55,399 nt of DNA. Source: an uncultured Armatimonadota bacterium. GTDB taxonomy: Bacteria > Armatimonadota > Fimbriimonadia > Fimbriimonadales > Fimbriimonadaceae. Every line of letters begins with the position of its first letter. Positions within the stretch are counted from its first letter, which is position 1. The stretch spans positions 1-55,399 of the forward strand of contig CAIVDU010000114.1 of assembly GCA_903904815.1 (NCBI GenBank). Direction: 5' to 3'. Shown here piece after piece: positions 39,884-48,631 of this stretch. The position numbers were made by a program, and so were the translations under genes. A model generated the notes under the pieces. The model did not search any database, was not told the origin of the DNA, and was given only the letters and a program-made list of their open reading frames with translations.

Positions 39884-40600
39884 TCAGCTCTTCACGTGCA
39901 AGCCACATTCCTTTTGTTCGGGATTCTCCCACCACCAACGGCCAGCTCGAACGTCCTCACCAAGCGCGATTGCTCTCGTGCAAGGCGCGCATCCGATGCT
40001 CGGGAAGCCGTCGTCGTGGAGTGCGTTGTACGGAACATCGTTGGCTCGGATGTATGCCCAAACCTGTTCTTCGGACCAGGAGGCGAGGGGATTCAGCTTG
40101 TAGATTCCTCCGTGAGTGAAGTCCATCTCCACCTTCGGAAGGCTTACACGGGTCACCGCTTGACCTCTTCTTAGGCCGGTGATCCACGCCTGCTTGCCGT
40201 TGAGTGCTCTCTTCAACGGCTCAACCTTTCGGATGCCGCAGCACTCCTTGCGATTCTCGATGGACTCGTAGAAGGAGTTAGGCCCCTTACAGCGCAAAAG
40301 ATTCTCAACGCTGCTGGTGTCCGGGAAGTAGGTGACGAACTCAATGCCGTATTTCTTGCGGCATCGTTCCATCACGTCGTAAGTTTCTTGGTGTAGTCGA
40401 CCGGTGTCGAGCACGAAGATGTGCGCGTTCGCGTCGATCTTGGTGATAAGATCGATCAGCACCACGTCTTCAGCTCCGAACGAACTGGCGAGCGCAACAT
40501 TGCGACCGAAATTCGATATGGCCCATTGGAGAACTGCAGGGGCGTCTGCGTTCTCGAGTTCTCGGCTCAAACGAACCGCGTCTTCAAAAGTGGGTTGCAC
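39884..40600 (-). CDS. cysH: APS reductase (CysH family)
   Basis: A 238-residue phosphoadenosine/adenosine phosphosulfate reductase. The PP-loop-like SSFGAEDVVLIDLI and the segment VLDTGRLHQETYDVM are typical. Cysteines 120-121 (ECCGIRK) and 204/207 (GCAPCTRA) form the CC...CxxC pattern that binds [4Fe-4S] in APS-specific enzymes and is absent from most PAPS-specific ones. The catalytic Cys is in KECGLHVKS near the C terminus. So APS is the likely substrate, with thioredoxin as donor. The start is GTG at 40600; upstream lie AT-rich sequences and an inverted repeat. It is the first gene of the sulfur/heme cluster. Confidence 0.9.
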   Translation of the reverse strand: MQPTFEDAVRLSRELENADAPAVLQWAISNFGRNVALASSFGAEDVVLIDLITKIDANAHIFVLDTGRLHQETYDVMERCRKKYGIEFVTYFPDTSSVENLLRCKGPNSFYESIENRKECCGIRKVEPLKRALNGKQAWITGLRRGQAVTRVSLPKVEMDFTHGGIYKLNPLASWSEEQVWAYIRANDVPYNALHDDGFPSIGCAPCTRAIALGEDVRAGRWWWENPEQKECGLHVKS

Positions 40601-40644
40601 TTACCTATAAACGTATCCTATAGCTCGTATGTGACTTGGCTATA
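40601..40644 (-). promoter_or_regulatory. Promoter region of the cysH cluster with inverted repeat
   Basis: TATAGC (40619-40624) and GCTATA (40639-40644) are inverted with a 14-base spacer. Nearer the start, the minus strand reads ATACGTTTATAGG, close to the ATACTTTATAC at the rrf2 start. A common Rrf2 site is possible but is only an eyeball similarity. Confidence 0.35.
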
Positions 40645-40731
40645 CCGAACTGAGTCGACCGACGGGCACAAAAAAGCGAAGGAACGATAGTCGACCCCCA
40701 ATGAGAAACTAATGATCGACAATAGGGATTA

Positions 40732-42936
40732 TTATTTGGAGAGGACAAATCCTACCGATCTCAGGCCAAACGGGATGGGCAGAGAGCCGTTGAAACTGCC
40801 TTTGGCGATCCATCGCTTAGAAATGCAGTCAAAGGCGCGATAGGTTCCCTTCGCCGGGAATTGGGCGCCGGGTAGCGCAATGCGATCGCCATCTACTGGA
40901 CCTCCCGCCCAAAGAATCGCCTCCTTGTCGGTGAAGAACCCGTTCGTAATCCATCCACGTGGCGGGGTGGCTAGGAGTCGTCTTCCACCTGGCCTCGAAA
41001 GCATAGTCCAGTCAACTCCTAATGAGAAGGCATGGAGGCTGGAAACGGAGTCGAGCATCCCGTCCGTCGGTGCATCCGGAACTCGGTAGGGGCGGCGGAG
41101 TCCTGCTCCAGAAGCGCCACTCGTGAACTCCATCCAGGCGTTATTGGCAAAACCGCTACTGTCCGATAGCGCGTCAGCCACCGGATGGTCAAGTGGGCCT
41201 AATTCTCCATCCAGATAGGGCGATTTGGTTTGGACAACGCACTTTGCGGTCGCGTTGGCAATCTGTTGGGCAGGCGCCCAAAATTGGATGGGCGATCGTG
41301 AGTCACCCACGAATAAGTGAGTTTCCGCGAAATCGAGCGTCGGGTTCCGGAAAGTGGCATCGCCGATTTCGCCACGAGGCAACGCGGAGTAGGTTGAGGA
41401 GGTGAGGAGGTGCGCCCGTCCCCACTTTGAATGTTCGTAAGTTCGAACGGCGGTGGCGATCTGGCGTAAGGCGGACACAAACTGCGCGGGTGACCCACCT
41501 GCCGTATCACCTTCATTGAATATCTCCCAGCCCATAACCGCTCCTGAAGAGCCCCACCGGTCGATCATGACTTTCCAGCGTCGAATCTGTGATTCACGAC
41601 CCGCTATGGTAATCATTCTCTCCGTGACTGCCTTCGACGGAAGGTTCCGAGTGCTGTCGTAAGCGGAGACCAAGAGTTTGAGACCGTTCTTGTACGCCAG
41701 CAGGACAAGATTATCGATCCACTTCATATGCTCAGGAGAGACTTTGCCCGATCCATCTTCGAATGAGTCGACCCCTGGGGCATCGAGTGGGATTCGAAGG
41801 GTGTTCACCCCTGACTTGGCCAACTTGGCGAAGTACTGGTCGGTTCGGATCGGATCGTAGTTCGTGCTAACCGGATTGCACGCGTACAGATCTGGGCTGT
41901 CAAGGGTGAGGGTAAAACCGAGGACCGGGAACGGATGGCCGTTTGCGTGGGCAAAGTAGCGGTGACCTTCGGCTACCCGGATGTAATCCTCCTTTGCCAC
42001 ATTGGTTCGCAGGAGCGGCTTCGGATGTTGGGCCGCCACCACTACTTGGGCGCGGCTCCGTGACAAAGCGGCACTTACCAGCTTGGTCGCCTTCTTAAGG
42101 GCTACGGAGATCTGGTCAGCGTCCTGAGACTGGGACGAGACGACAAACCTCGCCGCCTCTCCTATGACGTTCTCCAGCACCGAAGGCTTGAGAGCGACGT
42201 CGTGGAACCGTTCAGCCCACTGGGAAGCGAATCTCGAAGCGGAATCGTACTCAATTGCCGCGTCGAGGTCGAGGTTCCCCTTCTTACTCCGAATCGCTCG
42301 AATCGCTCTCAAGTCGGGTGGTTCGGCGTGGATTCCCGTCGGATAGACCTGAAGCTCCTCGTAGACGCCGATCTGAGATAGCAACCGTGCTCTTATACGC
42401 CAACTGCCGGTCCCATGGACCGCCTTCAGCAACAGTCGATTTGCGCCCTTCTCAAGCGTGATTGGAATGCGCTGCGGCGCTGGCCCAGAGGCGCCGCCTT
42501 CAAAAATGACTTTGCCATTGAGCAACACGCGGGCGGTCTCAGCGGATTCAAGGATCAGGGTCGACGGACCTGAGTGAGGACTCACTAGGGTCGAAAAGGC
42601 ATAGGCTACGCCCGGGCTCGAGCCTCGGAGCATTCGATTGAAATCAAGCTCGTGTCGGGCATCGGTGACCGTAAGTCGCCAGAAGTCGGGCACGTTGGGG
42701 TCGCGAAGAAACTTGAGATAGCCTCCTTCGCGGGGATTTGCCGCTGGTTCCGAGCCGATCCACTCGGTCTCCAGACCGTTCAGCTTGCCATTCTCGTCCA
42801 TCTCGTTAGGAAATGGACCTGCCACGATCCATGCGTCGATGCTGCCTCCGACGGCGAGCCGGAGGTTCGCCGGGGCAAGAGGAGACGCTTCAATGACAGC
42901 GAAACCTTTGGCGATGGCGAGTGCAGCGGCAAGCAT
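40732..42936 (-). CDS. GH5-like secreted glycoside hydrolase (mannanase/cellulase fold)
   Basis: A 734-residue protein. The first 250 residues are beta-rich (SIDAWIVAGPFPNEMDENGK; STLILESAETARVLLNGKVI), like carbohydrate-binding or PA14-type modules. From about residue 330 there is a TIM barrel with DYIRVAEGHRYFAHANGHPF, FAKLAKSGVNTLRIPLDAPG, MGWEIFNEGD (acid/base Glu near 473) and SPYLDGELGPLDH (candidate nucleophile Glu near 577). The hydrophobic start MLAAALAIAKGFAVIEA may be an atypical signal peptide. Substrate unknown; plant or microbial polysaccharide is likely. It stands alone beside the cysH cluster. Confidence 0.7.
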   Translation of the reverse strand: MLAAALAIAKGFAVIEASPLAPANLRLAVGGSIDAWIVAGPFPNEMDENGKLNGLETEWIGSEPAANPREGGYLKFLRDPNVPDFWRLTVTDARHELDFNRMLRGSSPGVAYAFSTLVSPHSGPSTLILESAETARVLLNGKVIFEGGASGPAPQRIPITLEKGANRLLLKAVHGTGSWRIRARLLSQIGVYEELQVYPTGIHAEPPDLRAIRAIRSKKGNLDLDAAIEYDSASRFASQWAERFHDVALKPSVLENVIGEAARFVVSSQSQDADQISVALKKATKLVSAALSRSRAQVVVAAQHPKPLLRTNVAKEDYIRVAEGHRYFAHANGHPFPVLGFTLTLDSPDLYACNPVSTNYDPIRTDQYFAKLAKSGVNTLRIPLDAPGVDSFEDGSGKVSPEHMKWIDNLVLLAYKNGLKLLVSAYDSTRNLPSKAVTERMITIAGRESQIRRWKVMIDRWGSSGAVMGWEIFNEGDTAGGSPAQFVSALRQIATAVRTYEHSKWGRAHLLTSSTYSALPRGEIGDATFRNPTLDFAETHLFVGDSRSPIQFWAPAQQIANATAKCVVQTKSPYLDGELGPLDHPVADALSDSSGFANNAWMEFTSGASGAGLRRPYRVPDAPTDGMLDSVSSLHAFSLGVDWTMLSRPGGRRLLATPPRGWITNGFFTDKEAILWAGGPVDGDRIALPGAQFPAKGTYRAFDCISKRWIAKGSFNGSLPIPFGLRSVGFVLSK

Positions 42937-43038
42937 TATCTAGAGGATGACATCGAGACCTGAAAGTCGTGTGGGAGTCGCGATTCTCTACGACCTAGCT
43001 AGATTCTTATCGCGAAAGAGGAAGGTTTGGGTCACACT

Positions 43039-43725
43039 ATGGGCTCCTACCCCATGCACCTTCAGCAACTTCTGCATATCGACAAGTATCTGCCGGATTA
43101 CATCGCGAGCTATGGCATCTGGTTTTATGCCGTGCTGTTCCTGATCGTGTTTGCGGAGACCGGACTGGTAGTAACGCCATTTCTTCCTGGCGACACTCTG
43201 CTATTCGCGGCCGGAATCTTTTCGAACGAGGGCAAGGGGCTGAGTCTGCCGCTTGTTTTGCTTGTCCTAACCTGTGCTCCCATCATCGGGGACACTGTGA
43301 ACTATCACATCGGCAAGATCCTGGGGCCCCGGATCTTCAGTTCCGAAACCTCGAGACTGCTGAACAAAAAGCACTTGGCGGAGACGCATGAGTTCTTCGA
43401 GAAGTACGGATCCCAAGCGGTGATGATTGCTCGATGGGTTCCAATTGTTCGCACCTTCGCGCCGTTTGTCGGTGGCATGTCGGGAATGCCGTTCAGGACC
43501 TTTATTGGTTGGAGCGCTCTCGGAGCCGTCATTTGGGTTTGGGTCTGCACATTGGCAGGCTTCTTCTTCGGCCGAATCCCCTGGGTCAGAGACAACTTCG
43601 AACTCGCCATGCTCGCCATGGTTCTCATCACCGTGCTCCCGCTCGTTCACAAGATCATGAACAGTCGAAAGGCTCGCAAGGCCCGGCTGGCATCTATGTC
43701 GATCCCGACACCCGACGAGAGCTAG
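43039..43725 (+). CDS. DedA-family membrane protein
   Basis: A DedA/SNARE-associated protein of about 228 residues with several membrane helices. The family motif region is visible: FAETGLVVTPFLPGDTLLFA near residue 40, the central AWF/ARWVPIVRTFAPFVGGMSG arginine-glycine segment, and hydrophobic C-terminal helices. DedA proteins transport lipid carriers or phospholipids across the membrane. Possible starts are TTG 43027, ATG 43039 and ATG 43054; an AGAGGAAGG lies about 13 bases before 43039, so I choose that. It is a single gene, convergent with the PPC-domain gene. Confidence 0.85.
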   Translation: MGSYPMHLQQLLHIDKYLPDYIASYGIWFYAVLFLIVFAETGLVVTPFLPGDTLLFAAGIFSNEGKGLSLPLVLLVLTCAPIIGDTVNYHIGKILGPRIFSSETSRLLNKKHLAETHEFFEKYGSQAVMIARWVPIVRTFAPFVGGMSGMPFRTFIGWSALGAVIWVWVCTLAGFFFGRIPWVRDNFELAMLAMVLITVLPLVHKIMNSRKARKARLASMSIPTPDES

Positions 43726-43730
43726 TCCCC

Positions 43731-45584
43731 CTAACCGCCCCCAAGGGAGGGCGGGTTGTGGAGATCGAATTGGAAGTGCCAAGTACCTTGGCTTCCGCGT
43801 AGCCAGATTCTATGGCGTCCTGATCGGGTGGGTACGAAGTAGTGAACGCGGACCTTGTCGAAGGCTAGGTTTTGGCTGGTAAGGAACTGGCCATCGTCGT
43901 CCATCAAGTCCACCTGAACGTATGAGTTCGGCTGATCGAGCACGAGCTGATATCGTTTCCCAGCTTGCAGGTCGACTGAGTAGAGGCCGAAGTTTTTCCC
44001 ATCCAGTTGCATCGTTTGAGTTGCGCCGAGCAGATAAGGAATGGGTTTTGCCGATTCTCGCTTCATCTCGAAGTCGCCAGAACCCCCGTTGCCTTCGCAC
44101 GACAAGCGAATCACAAATGTTCCTTCCTCGGGGAAGTACAGATCATCCGTCGCAATATGAGTTCGCCGATCGCAAAGCGAGTTAGCCAATTCGCCGGAGA
44201 GGCGAAGGATGTCCAATCGAGGAAGGAAGTGACTCGCCTGGGCAGCCACCCGCATAAGTTCTGACTTCGTCGATTTCAGGACGAAGAGTTGAGAGTCCCC
44301 GATGTTCAGCGAGTTCGCCAGCGGGACCGAATCCTTCCACTCTGGAAGTGACTCCACGTTCTTAAAGACCAATTTTCGGGAATCGGTTGACAGACAACGA
44401 ACCGCAAATCGGATCTTGTCATCGGAGTGAAATACGCGAGTCACGTCGGTGTCGGAGTCGATATTCGTTTTGAACCAGCTCCACGCTCCCGAGTTGCCGT
44501 AAGGCTGCCCCTCGCTTGGCTCCCGTGTCCCGGGGCCATTCGGAGTCTGAGTGCCGTCTGGATTGGTGATCCGAACGTTGAAGGGCTCTCCTTGAAGGGT
44601 CGTTCGGACGATTTGATCTGCCTTGACCGACATTTCGACGAGCTTTAACTCCTGACCCTCGAATGGGATCGCTTGGTCGTCAGTTGCCTTCACCTTGACC
44701 GTTGAGACTTCCCGGACATCCGTATGAAAACCTGGAGCCAGCTTCTTGTCGTTGGTCGGGATGAAGTTGTACTCTGCGTAAAAATCTCCATCGCTGAGTG
44801 CCTGGAAAACGGGCATTGCGTCTGGAGTGTCGATCATTCTGAAGTCGCTTAAGGGAACTCCGGTGGGGCCTACGAGGGACAAAAAGTTCGTCGTGTACTG
44901 CACCTTCTGCCCCCCAGGCAGGATGTTTTCTTGGCTCACCGACCTAAGATCGTAGATCTTGTCCTTCTGGGCTGTCAGCCTAAAAACGACCCGATTGAGG
45001 GTATCGGCCGGATGAATGTCGGTGTGAGACGCGGAGCCGATGCTGATATCTGTCGCGCAAAACGTGCGGAGCTTCAAAGTGAACTTTCCGCCGGAAACGG
45101 AGCGGTAGCTCAACACCTTGAGGTTGTACTCTCCCGCTTCCTTAAACCGGTATGCGATAAACGGCGATTGATCACCGTCAACGCGGTCATCATTCTGGGC
45201 GAGTATCTTCTTGTGGCCGTCTTCAATTGCCAGGGCGGGATCAAAAGCGTCGCTGCTTGCTCCAGCAAGGATGGTTTCGCCTTTTTCGACTTTGAGCTTG
45301 TAGCTGAACTTGTCTCCAGGGGTGAGGATCGCGGTTCGCGTTGTCCAAAGCCCGGAGGTGCGTTCGTCTTCCGGGCGGGGTAGTCGTTCTGGCACGACTT
45401 CAGCTTGGTCCGCTGATGTGGCCTGCATGCCAGCTCGCATCAACCCACCCGCTCGTCCTCCAAAACCGCCTCCGCCAAGGCCTCCCATTTGTTGACCATA
45501 GCCCCCAATACTCTGCTGCGAAAAACCTGAGGCGGTGAGGCATGCGAATAGGGCGATGCACGAGAATCTTCTGAGTCCTGCCAC
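43731..45584 (-). CDS. Large secreted protein with PPC-like domain
   Basis: A protein of about 617 residues. It has a signal peptide (LRRFSCIALFACLTASGFSQ), a glycine-rich linker (GGYGQQMGGLGGGGFGGRAG) and a first globular domain of pre-peptidase C-terminal type (SYKLKVEKGETILAGASSDA; DQSPFIAYRFKEAGEYNLKV). Further beta-rich domains follow; the C terminus also resembles a PPC fold (GKRYQLVLDQPNSYVQVDLM). The start is taken as GTG at 45584, just before the signal peptide, because the longer frame overlaps the pseudopilin gene. No catalytic residues were recognised; it may be a cell-surface or matrix protein. Confidence 0.65.
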   Translation of the reverse strand: MAGLRRFSCIALFACLTASGFSQQSIGGYGQQMGGLGGGGFGGRAGGLMRAGMQATSADQAEVVPERLPRPEDERTSGLWTTRTAILTPGDKFSYKLKVEKGETILAGASSDAFDPALAIEDGHKKILAQNDDRVDGDQSPFIAYRFKEAGEYNLKVLSYRSVSGGKFTLKLRTFCATDISIGSASHTDIHPADTLNRVVFRLTAQKDKIYDLRSVSQENILPGGQKVQYTTNFLSLVGPTGVPLSDFRMIDTPDAMPVFQALSDGDFYAEYNFIPTNDKKLAPGFHTDVREVSTVKVKATDDQAIPFEGQELKLVEMSVKADQIVRTTLQGEPFNVRITNPDGTQTPNGPGTREPSEGQPYGNSGAWSWFKTNIDSDTDVTRVFHSDDKIRFAVRCLSTDSRKLVFKNVESLPEWKDSVPLANSLNIGDSQLFVLKSTKSELMRVAAQASHFLPRLDILRLSGELANSLCDRRTHIATDDLYFPEEGTFVIRLSCEGNGGSGDFEMKRESAKPIPYLLGATQTMQLDGKNFGLYSVDLQAGKRYQLVLDQPNSYVQVDLMDDDGQFLTSQNLAFDKVRVHYFVPTRSGRHRIWLRGSQGTWHFQFDLHNPPSLGGG

Positions 45585-45712
45585 ACGGCTTGGACGCGTG
45601 AGCGCATCCTGCCGTTTCGCAACGAGATGTAAACTCTGGGTGGCCGAAAACAGACTAGGGCCTGGAACCAGTAAGGTACCAAGCCCAAGCTTAGGAGCCC
45701 GCTTTCCGCAGA

Positions 45713-46549
45713 CTATCGGTCGTAGGAGAAATACGTCTCGAAGACGCACTGTGAGTCGGTCGTGTGGAGCTTCTCGGGATTGCCGTGAAGGTACTTGCTG
45801 TGACCGTCTAGGAAGCTGAAGTCGCCGCCGTCGCTCTTGTGTCGATATTGGGCTTCGCACCCAAACTTCGTGACGACGTACGACTTATCGCCGCTCACCG
45901 CCGTGTAGGCATCGCCGATGTTGGCCGTTCTCGCCGACTCGACGACCGAGCTCAGACTGAGCCATTGCTGAAGAATCTTTCCGCTATTCCAGTCGAACGT
46001 GTAGCCGCTGCCCGGGTAGTGAGCATAGGGCGAACTGTCGGTGGTCTGACCTGGTGCGCAAGTGTAGTACTGGGCGTTCTTGGCGACCCCATAGTTCGAG
46101 AGAAACTTGTTATCGGAAGGAAGCAGATTTGGGTCGAAGCTGTTAGTTGCCCCCGAGCCATCGCAGGCCGCGTCGTCCATCGCATGCTTCAGCTTGCTTT
46201 CATCGAATGTGGGACAGAACAAAAGGTTTGTGTTCTTGACATAAGGCTGGATCGTATTGACCCAAGAGTAGGTGAGCTGGTCGGCCAGAGAAGCCAGCGG
46301 TACATCGCCACCTGGCACGTCGTTGACTGTGTTCGAGGGGATCACCATGTCGTCGGCATCGTTGCTGTAAAGGAGTTGACCGATGGCGATCTGTTTGGTA
46401 TTGCTAAGGCAGGCCGTCTGCTTCGCCGCTTCTTTCGCCTGGGCAAATACCGGGAAGAGAATGGCCGCGAGGATTGCAATGATCGCGATGACGACAAGGA
46501 GTTCAATGAGAGTAAAGGCCTTTCGAATGTGCATGCGGAGTCCGATCAT
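45713..46549 (-). CDS. Pseudopilin-like protein (type II secretion/DUF1559 type)
   Basis: A 278-residue protein, the third member of this set. The prepilin signal [20 protein letters not shown] and helix end [20 protein letters not shown] match the other copies; the DGH motif is [13 protein letters not shown] near the C terminus. The middle has several cysteine and tyrosine residues. The start could be the ATG at 46549 or 46534. It precedes the PPC-domain gene on the same strand by about 130 bases, so the two exported proteins may be expressed together. Confidence 0.85.
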   Translation of the reverse strand: MIGLRMHIRKAFTLIELLVVIAIIAILAAILFPVFAQAKEAAKQTACLSNTKQIAIGQLLYSNDADDMVIPSNTVNDVPGGDVPLASLADQLTYSWVNTIQPYVKNTNLLFCPTFDESKLKHAMDDAACDGSGATNSFDPNLLPSDNKFLSNYGVAKNAQYYTCAPGQTTDSSPYAHYPGSGYTFDWNSGKILQQWLSLSSVVESARTANIGDAYTAVSGDKSYVVTKFGCEAQYRHKSDGGDFSFLDGHSKYLHGNPEKLHTTDSQCVFETYFSYDR

Positions 46550-46930
46550 CCCGCGAAGTCAGGCGACCCTGCCGGAACATCTTGGGGAGTAAAAAGGATA
46601 TCTTGCCCGCGCCCCAATGCTACGAAAAGTTGAATTTGGAGTGCAAAAACTGGCAAACATGCGAACCGATGTTCGGCTGAATCGCCCCTGCGCCAACGGA
46701 GATTTGAAGCACCTCGTCAGGGTGAGCACGGGCGTAGTCTTCGTCGATTGCCCCCGTGCTCACCTTGTCGAGGTTCTCTGTCCACGAAACTGCTGACTCT
46801 CCAGACTTGGACCTCAGGTCTATGCTCCAAGAAAGAGACGTCGATCCGATGGAGTGAATCGCGCGAGTTCATTTGAACCTGCCATTGACTCACAACTCCT
46901 TTGGATCGCATCCGAATACGGGAGCAATGA
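46550..46930. other. Intergenic region with large hairpin upstream of the GltD-like/PFOR operon
   Basis: About 380 bases without a gene. GGTGAGCACGGG (46721-46732) and CCCGTGCTCACC (46753-46764) are perfect 12-bp arms with a 20-base spacer. It lies about 165 bases before the GTG start of the GltD-like gene. It may be an RNA structure in the 5' leader, a repeat or a protein-binding site. Confidence 0.5.
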
Positions 46931-48562
46931 GTGAATCCTAACCGCACCGATCTCACGTCGCCACCAGATCTCACGCACGAGCGGCGAACTGGAGCCGTCC
47001 GAGCCCAGCGCCCGGTCTATGCCGACCTGATGCCCCCGTGCAACCATGCCTGTCCCGCTGGTGAAAACATTCAGGCCTGGCTCTCGCTGGCGACCGAAGG
47101 GAAGTACCGCGAAGCTTGGGACGTCATCGTCCGAGATAACCCGATGCCAGCGGTCCACGGTCGCGTTTGCTACCACCCGTGCGAGTCGAGTTGCAATCGG
47201 AACGAGTTCGATGACTCGATCAGCATTCACGCGGTTGAGCGATTCATCGGAGACATGGCTCTTGAAGAGAAATGGACTCCTCAAATCAAAGTTCCTTCCA
47301 GCGGAAAAAAGGTTTTGGTTGTCGGAGCGGGTCCTAGCGGCATCTCCTGTGCGCACCACCTGGCTCTGATGGGGCACCAAGTCGAGATTCGAGATGCTGG
47401 CCCACTTGCTGGTGGAATGATGCGATTCGGAATTCCCGCATACCGGCTCCCCAGAAACATTCTCGATGGCGAAGTTGCACGGCTGGAGAGGATGGGCGTC
47501 CGAATCACCTTGAATCACAAGGTGGAAGATCTCGAAAAGGAGTTCGCCAAGTTCGACGCGGCGTTCATCGCGGTGGGAGCTCACCTCGGAAAGAAGACGG
47601 ACATTCCGGCAAGAGACGCTGGCAAGATCCTTGACGCCGTATCGTTCTTGAGGGACGTAGAGGACGGAAACGCCCCGGCTCTCGGGCGAAGGGTCGCTAT
47701 CTACGGCGGCGGAAACACCGCGATGGACGCTGCTCGAGTCGCCATGCGGCTGGGCTCTGAACCGCTGATCATCTATCGACGCGATAAGGCACACATGCCT
47801 GCCCACGAGGTCGAAGCCGATGAGGCGATGGAAGAGGGCGTCAACATTCACTGGCTTCGCACCATCAAGTCGATCGAGGCCTCGAGCTTTACCGTCGAAA
47901 AGATGGAGATCGACGAAAAGGGTCGTCCGCGCCCAACCGGCGAATTCGAGACCATCGAAGCCGACGATCTGATTTTGGCTCTCGGGCAAGATACCGACAC
48001 CGGCTTCCTTAAACAGGTCTCGGGGATCTCGTTCGAGAGTGATGGCACCGTAATCGTCGATGACCAGATGATGACGGGCCATCCCGGAATCTTCGCCGGG
48101 GGCGACATGGTTCCGTCCGCCCGCACCGTGACGATTGCCGTCGGCCACGGCAAGAAGGCTGCTCGAAACATCGACGGCTTCCTAAGAAACGATCCTTACC
48201 TCAAGCCAGCTTCGCCGGCGGTGGCAACCTACGACAAGCTGAAGCTGTGGTACTTCGCCGGAGTCAAGCAGCAAGGACAGCCCCATCTTGCGCTCACGAA
48301 GCGAAGGGACGGATTTGGCGAAGTCGTGGGCGGTCTTAGCGACGCCGAAGTGAAATTTGAAGCCTCCCGCTGCTTCTCCTGCGGCAACTGCTTCGAGTGT
48401 GACGGCTGCTATGGAGCTTGCCCCGAAGATGCGGTGATCAAGCTCGGGCCAGGCAATCGATATCAATTCAACCTCGATAAGTGCACCGGCTGCGGAACCT
48501 GCTTTGAGCAGTGTCCATGCCACGCCATTTCGATCGTCCCAGAGCCGGCGGTGGTGGGGTGA
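46931..48562 (+). CDS. GltD-like NAD(P)H/FAD oxidoreductase with C-terminal ferredoxin domain
   Basis: A 543-residue iron-sulfur flavoprotein. It begins with a cysteine-rich domain (CNHACPAGENIQ; RVCYHPCESSCNR) as in the small subunit of glutamate synthase. Then come the FAD fold VLVVGAGPSGISCAHHLALM, the NAD(P) fold VAIYGGGNTAMDAARVAM and GIFAGGDMVPSARTVTIAVG, and a C-terminal pair of [4Fe-4S] motifs (SCGNCFECDGCYGACP; DKCTGCGTCFEQCP). No glutamate synthase large subunit is present, and the next gene is PFOR. It probably passes electrons between NAD(P)H and ferredoxin. The start is GTG at 46931. A hairpin overlaps the stop codon. Confidence 0.85.
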   Translation: MNPNRTDLTSPPDLTHERRTGAVRAQRPVYADLMPPCNHACPAGENIQAWLSLATEGKYREAWDVIVRDNPMPAVHGRVCYHPCESSCNRNEFDDSISIHAVERFIGDMALEEKWTPQIKVPSSGKKVLVVGAGPSGISCAHHLALMGHQVEIRDAGPLAGGMMRFGIPAYRLPRNILDGEVARLERMGVRITLNHKVEDLEKEFAKFDAAFIAVGAHLGKKTDIPARDAGKILDAVSFLRDVEDGNAPALGRRVAIYGGGNTAMDAARVAMRLGSEPLIIYRRDKAHMPAHEVEADEAMEEGVNIHWLRTIKSIEASSFTVEKMEIDEKGRPRPTGEFETIEADDLILALGQDTDTGFLKQVSGISFESDGTVIVDDQMMTGHPGIFAGGDMVPSARTVTIAVGHGKKAARNIDGFLRNDPYLKPASPAVATYDKLKLWYFAGVKQQGQPHLALTKRRDGFGEVVGGLSDAEVKFEASRCFSCGNCFECDGCYGACPEDAVIKLGPGNRYQFNLDKCTGCGTCFEQCPCHAISIVPEPAVVG

Positions 48563-48578
48563 GGCCAAGCCTCACCCC
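48556..48578 (+). terminator. Hairpin overlapping the GltD-like stop codon
   Basis: GGGGTGAGGC-CAA-GCCTCACCCC gives perfect 10-bp arms with a 3-base loop, and the TGA stop lies in the left arm. No T-tract. It may reduce transcription into nifJ or protect the 3' end after processing. Confidence 0.45.
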
Positions 48579-48631
48579 AAGGCCCAAAGCGAGACCGTTC
48601 GCGAACTGACATCCCACGCGACAAGAAAATC

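Noticed and set aside
45585-45860. Upstream extension of the PPC-domain protein
   Set aside because: It overlaps the pseudopilin gene, and a signal peptide starts just after the GTG at 45584.
46931-48562. Glutamate synthase small subunit (gltD)
   Set aside because: There is no gltB, and the extra C-terminal ferredoxin domain and nifJ neighbour argue for a ferredoxin-linked oxidoreductase.
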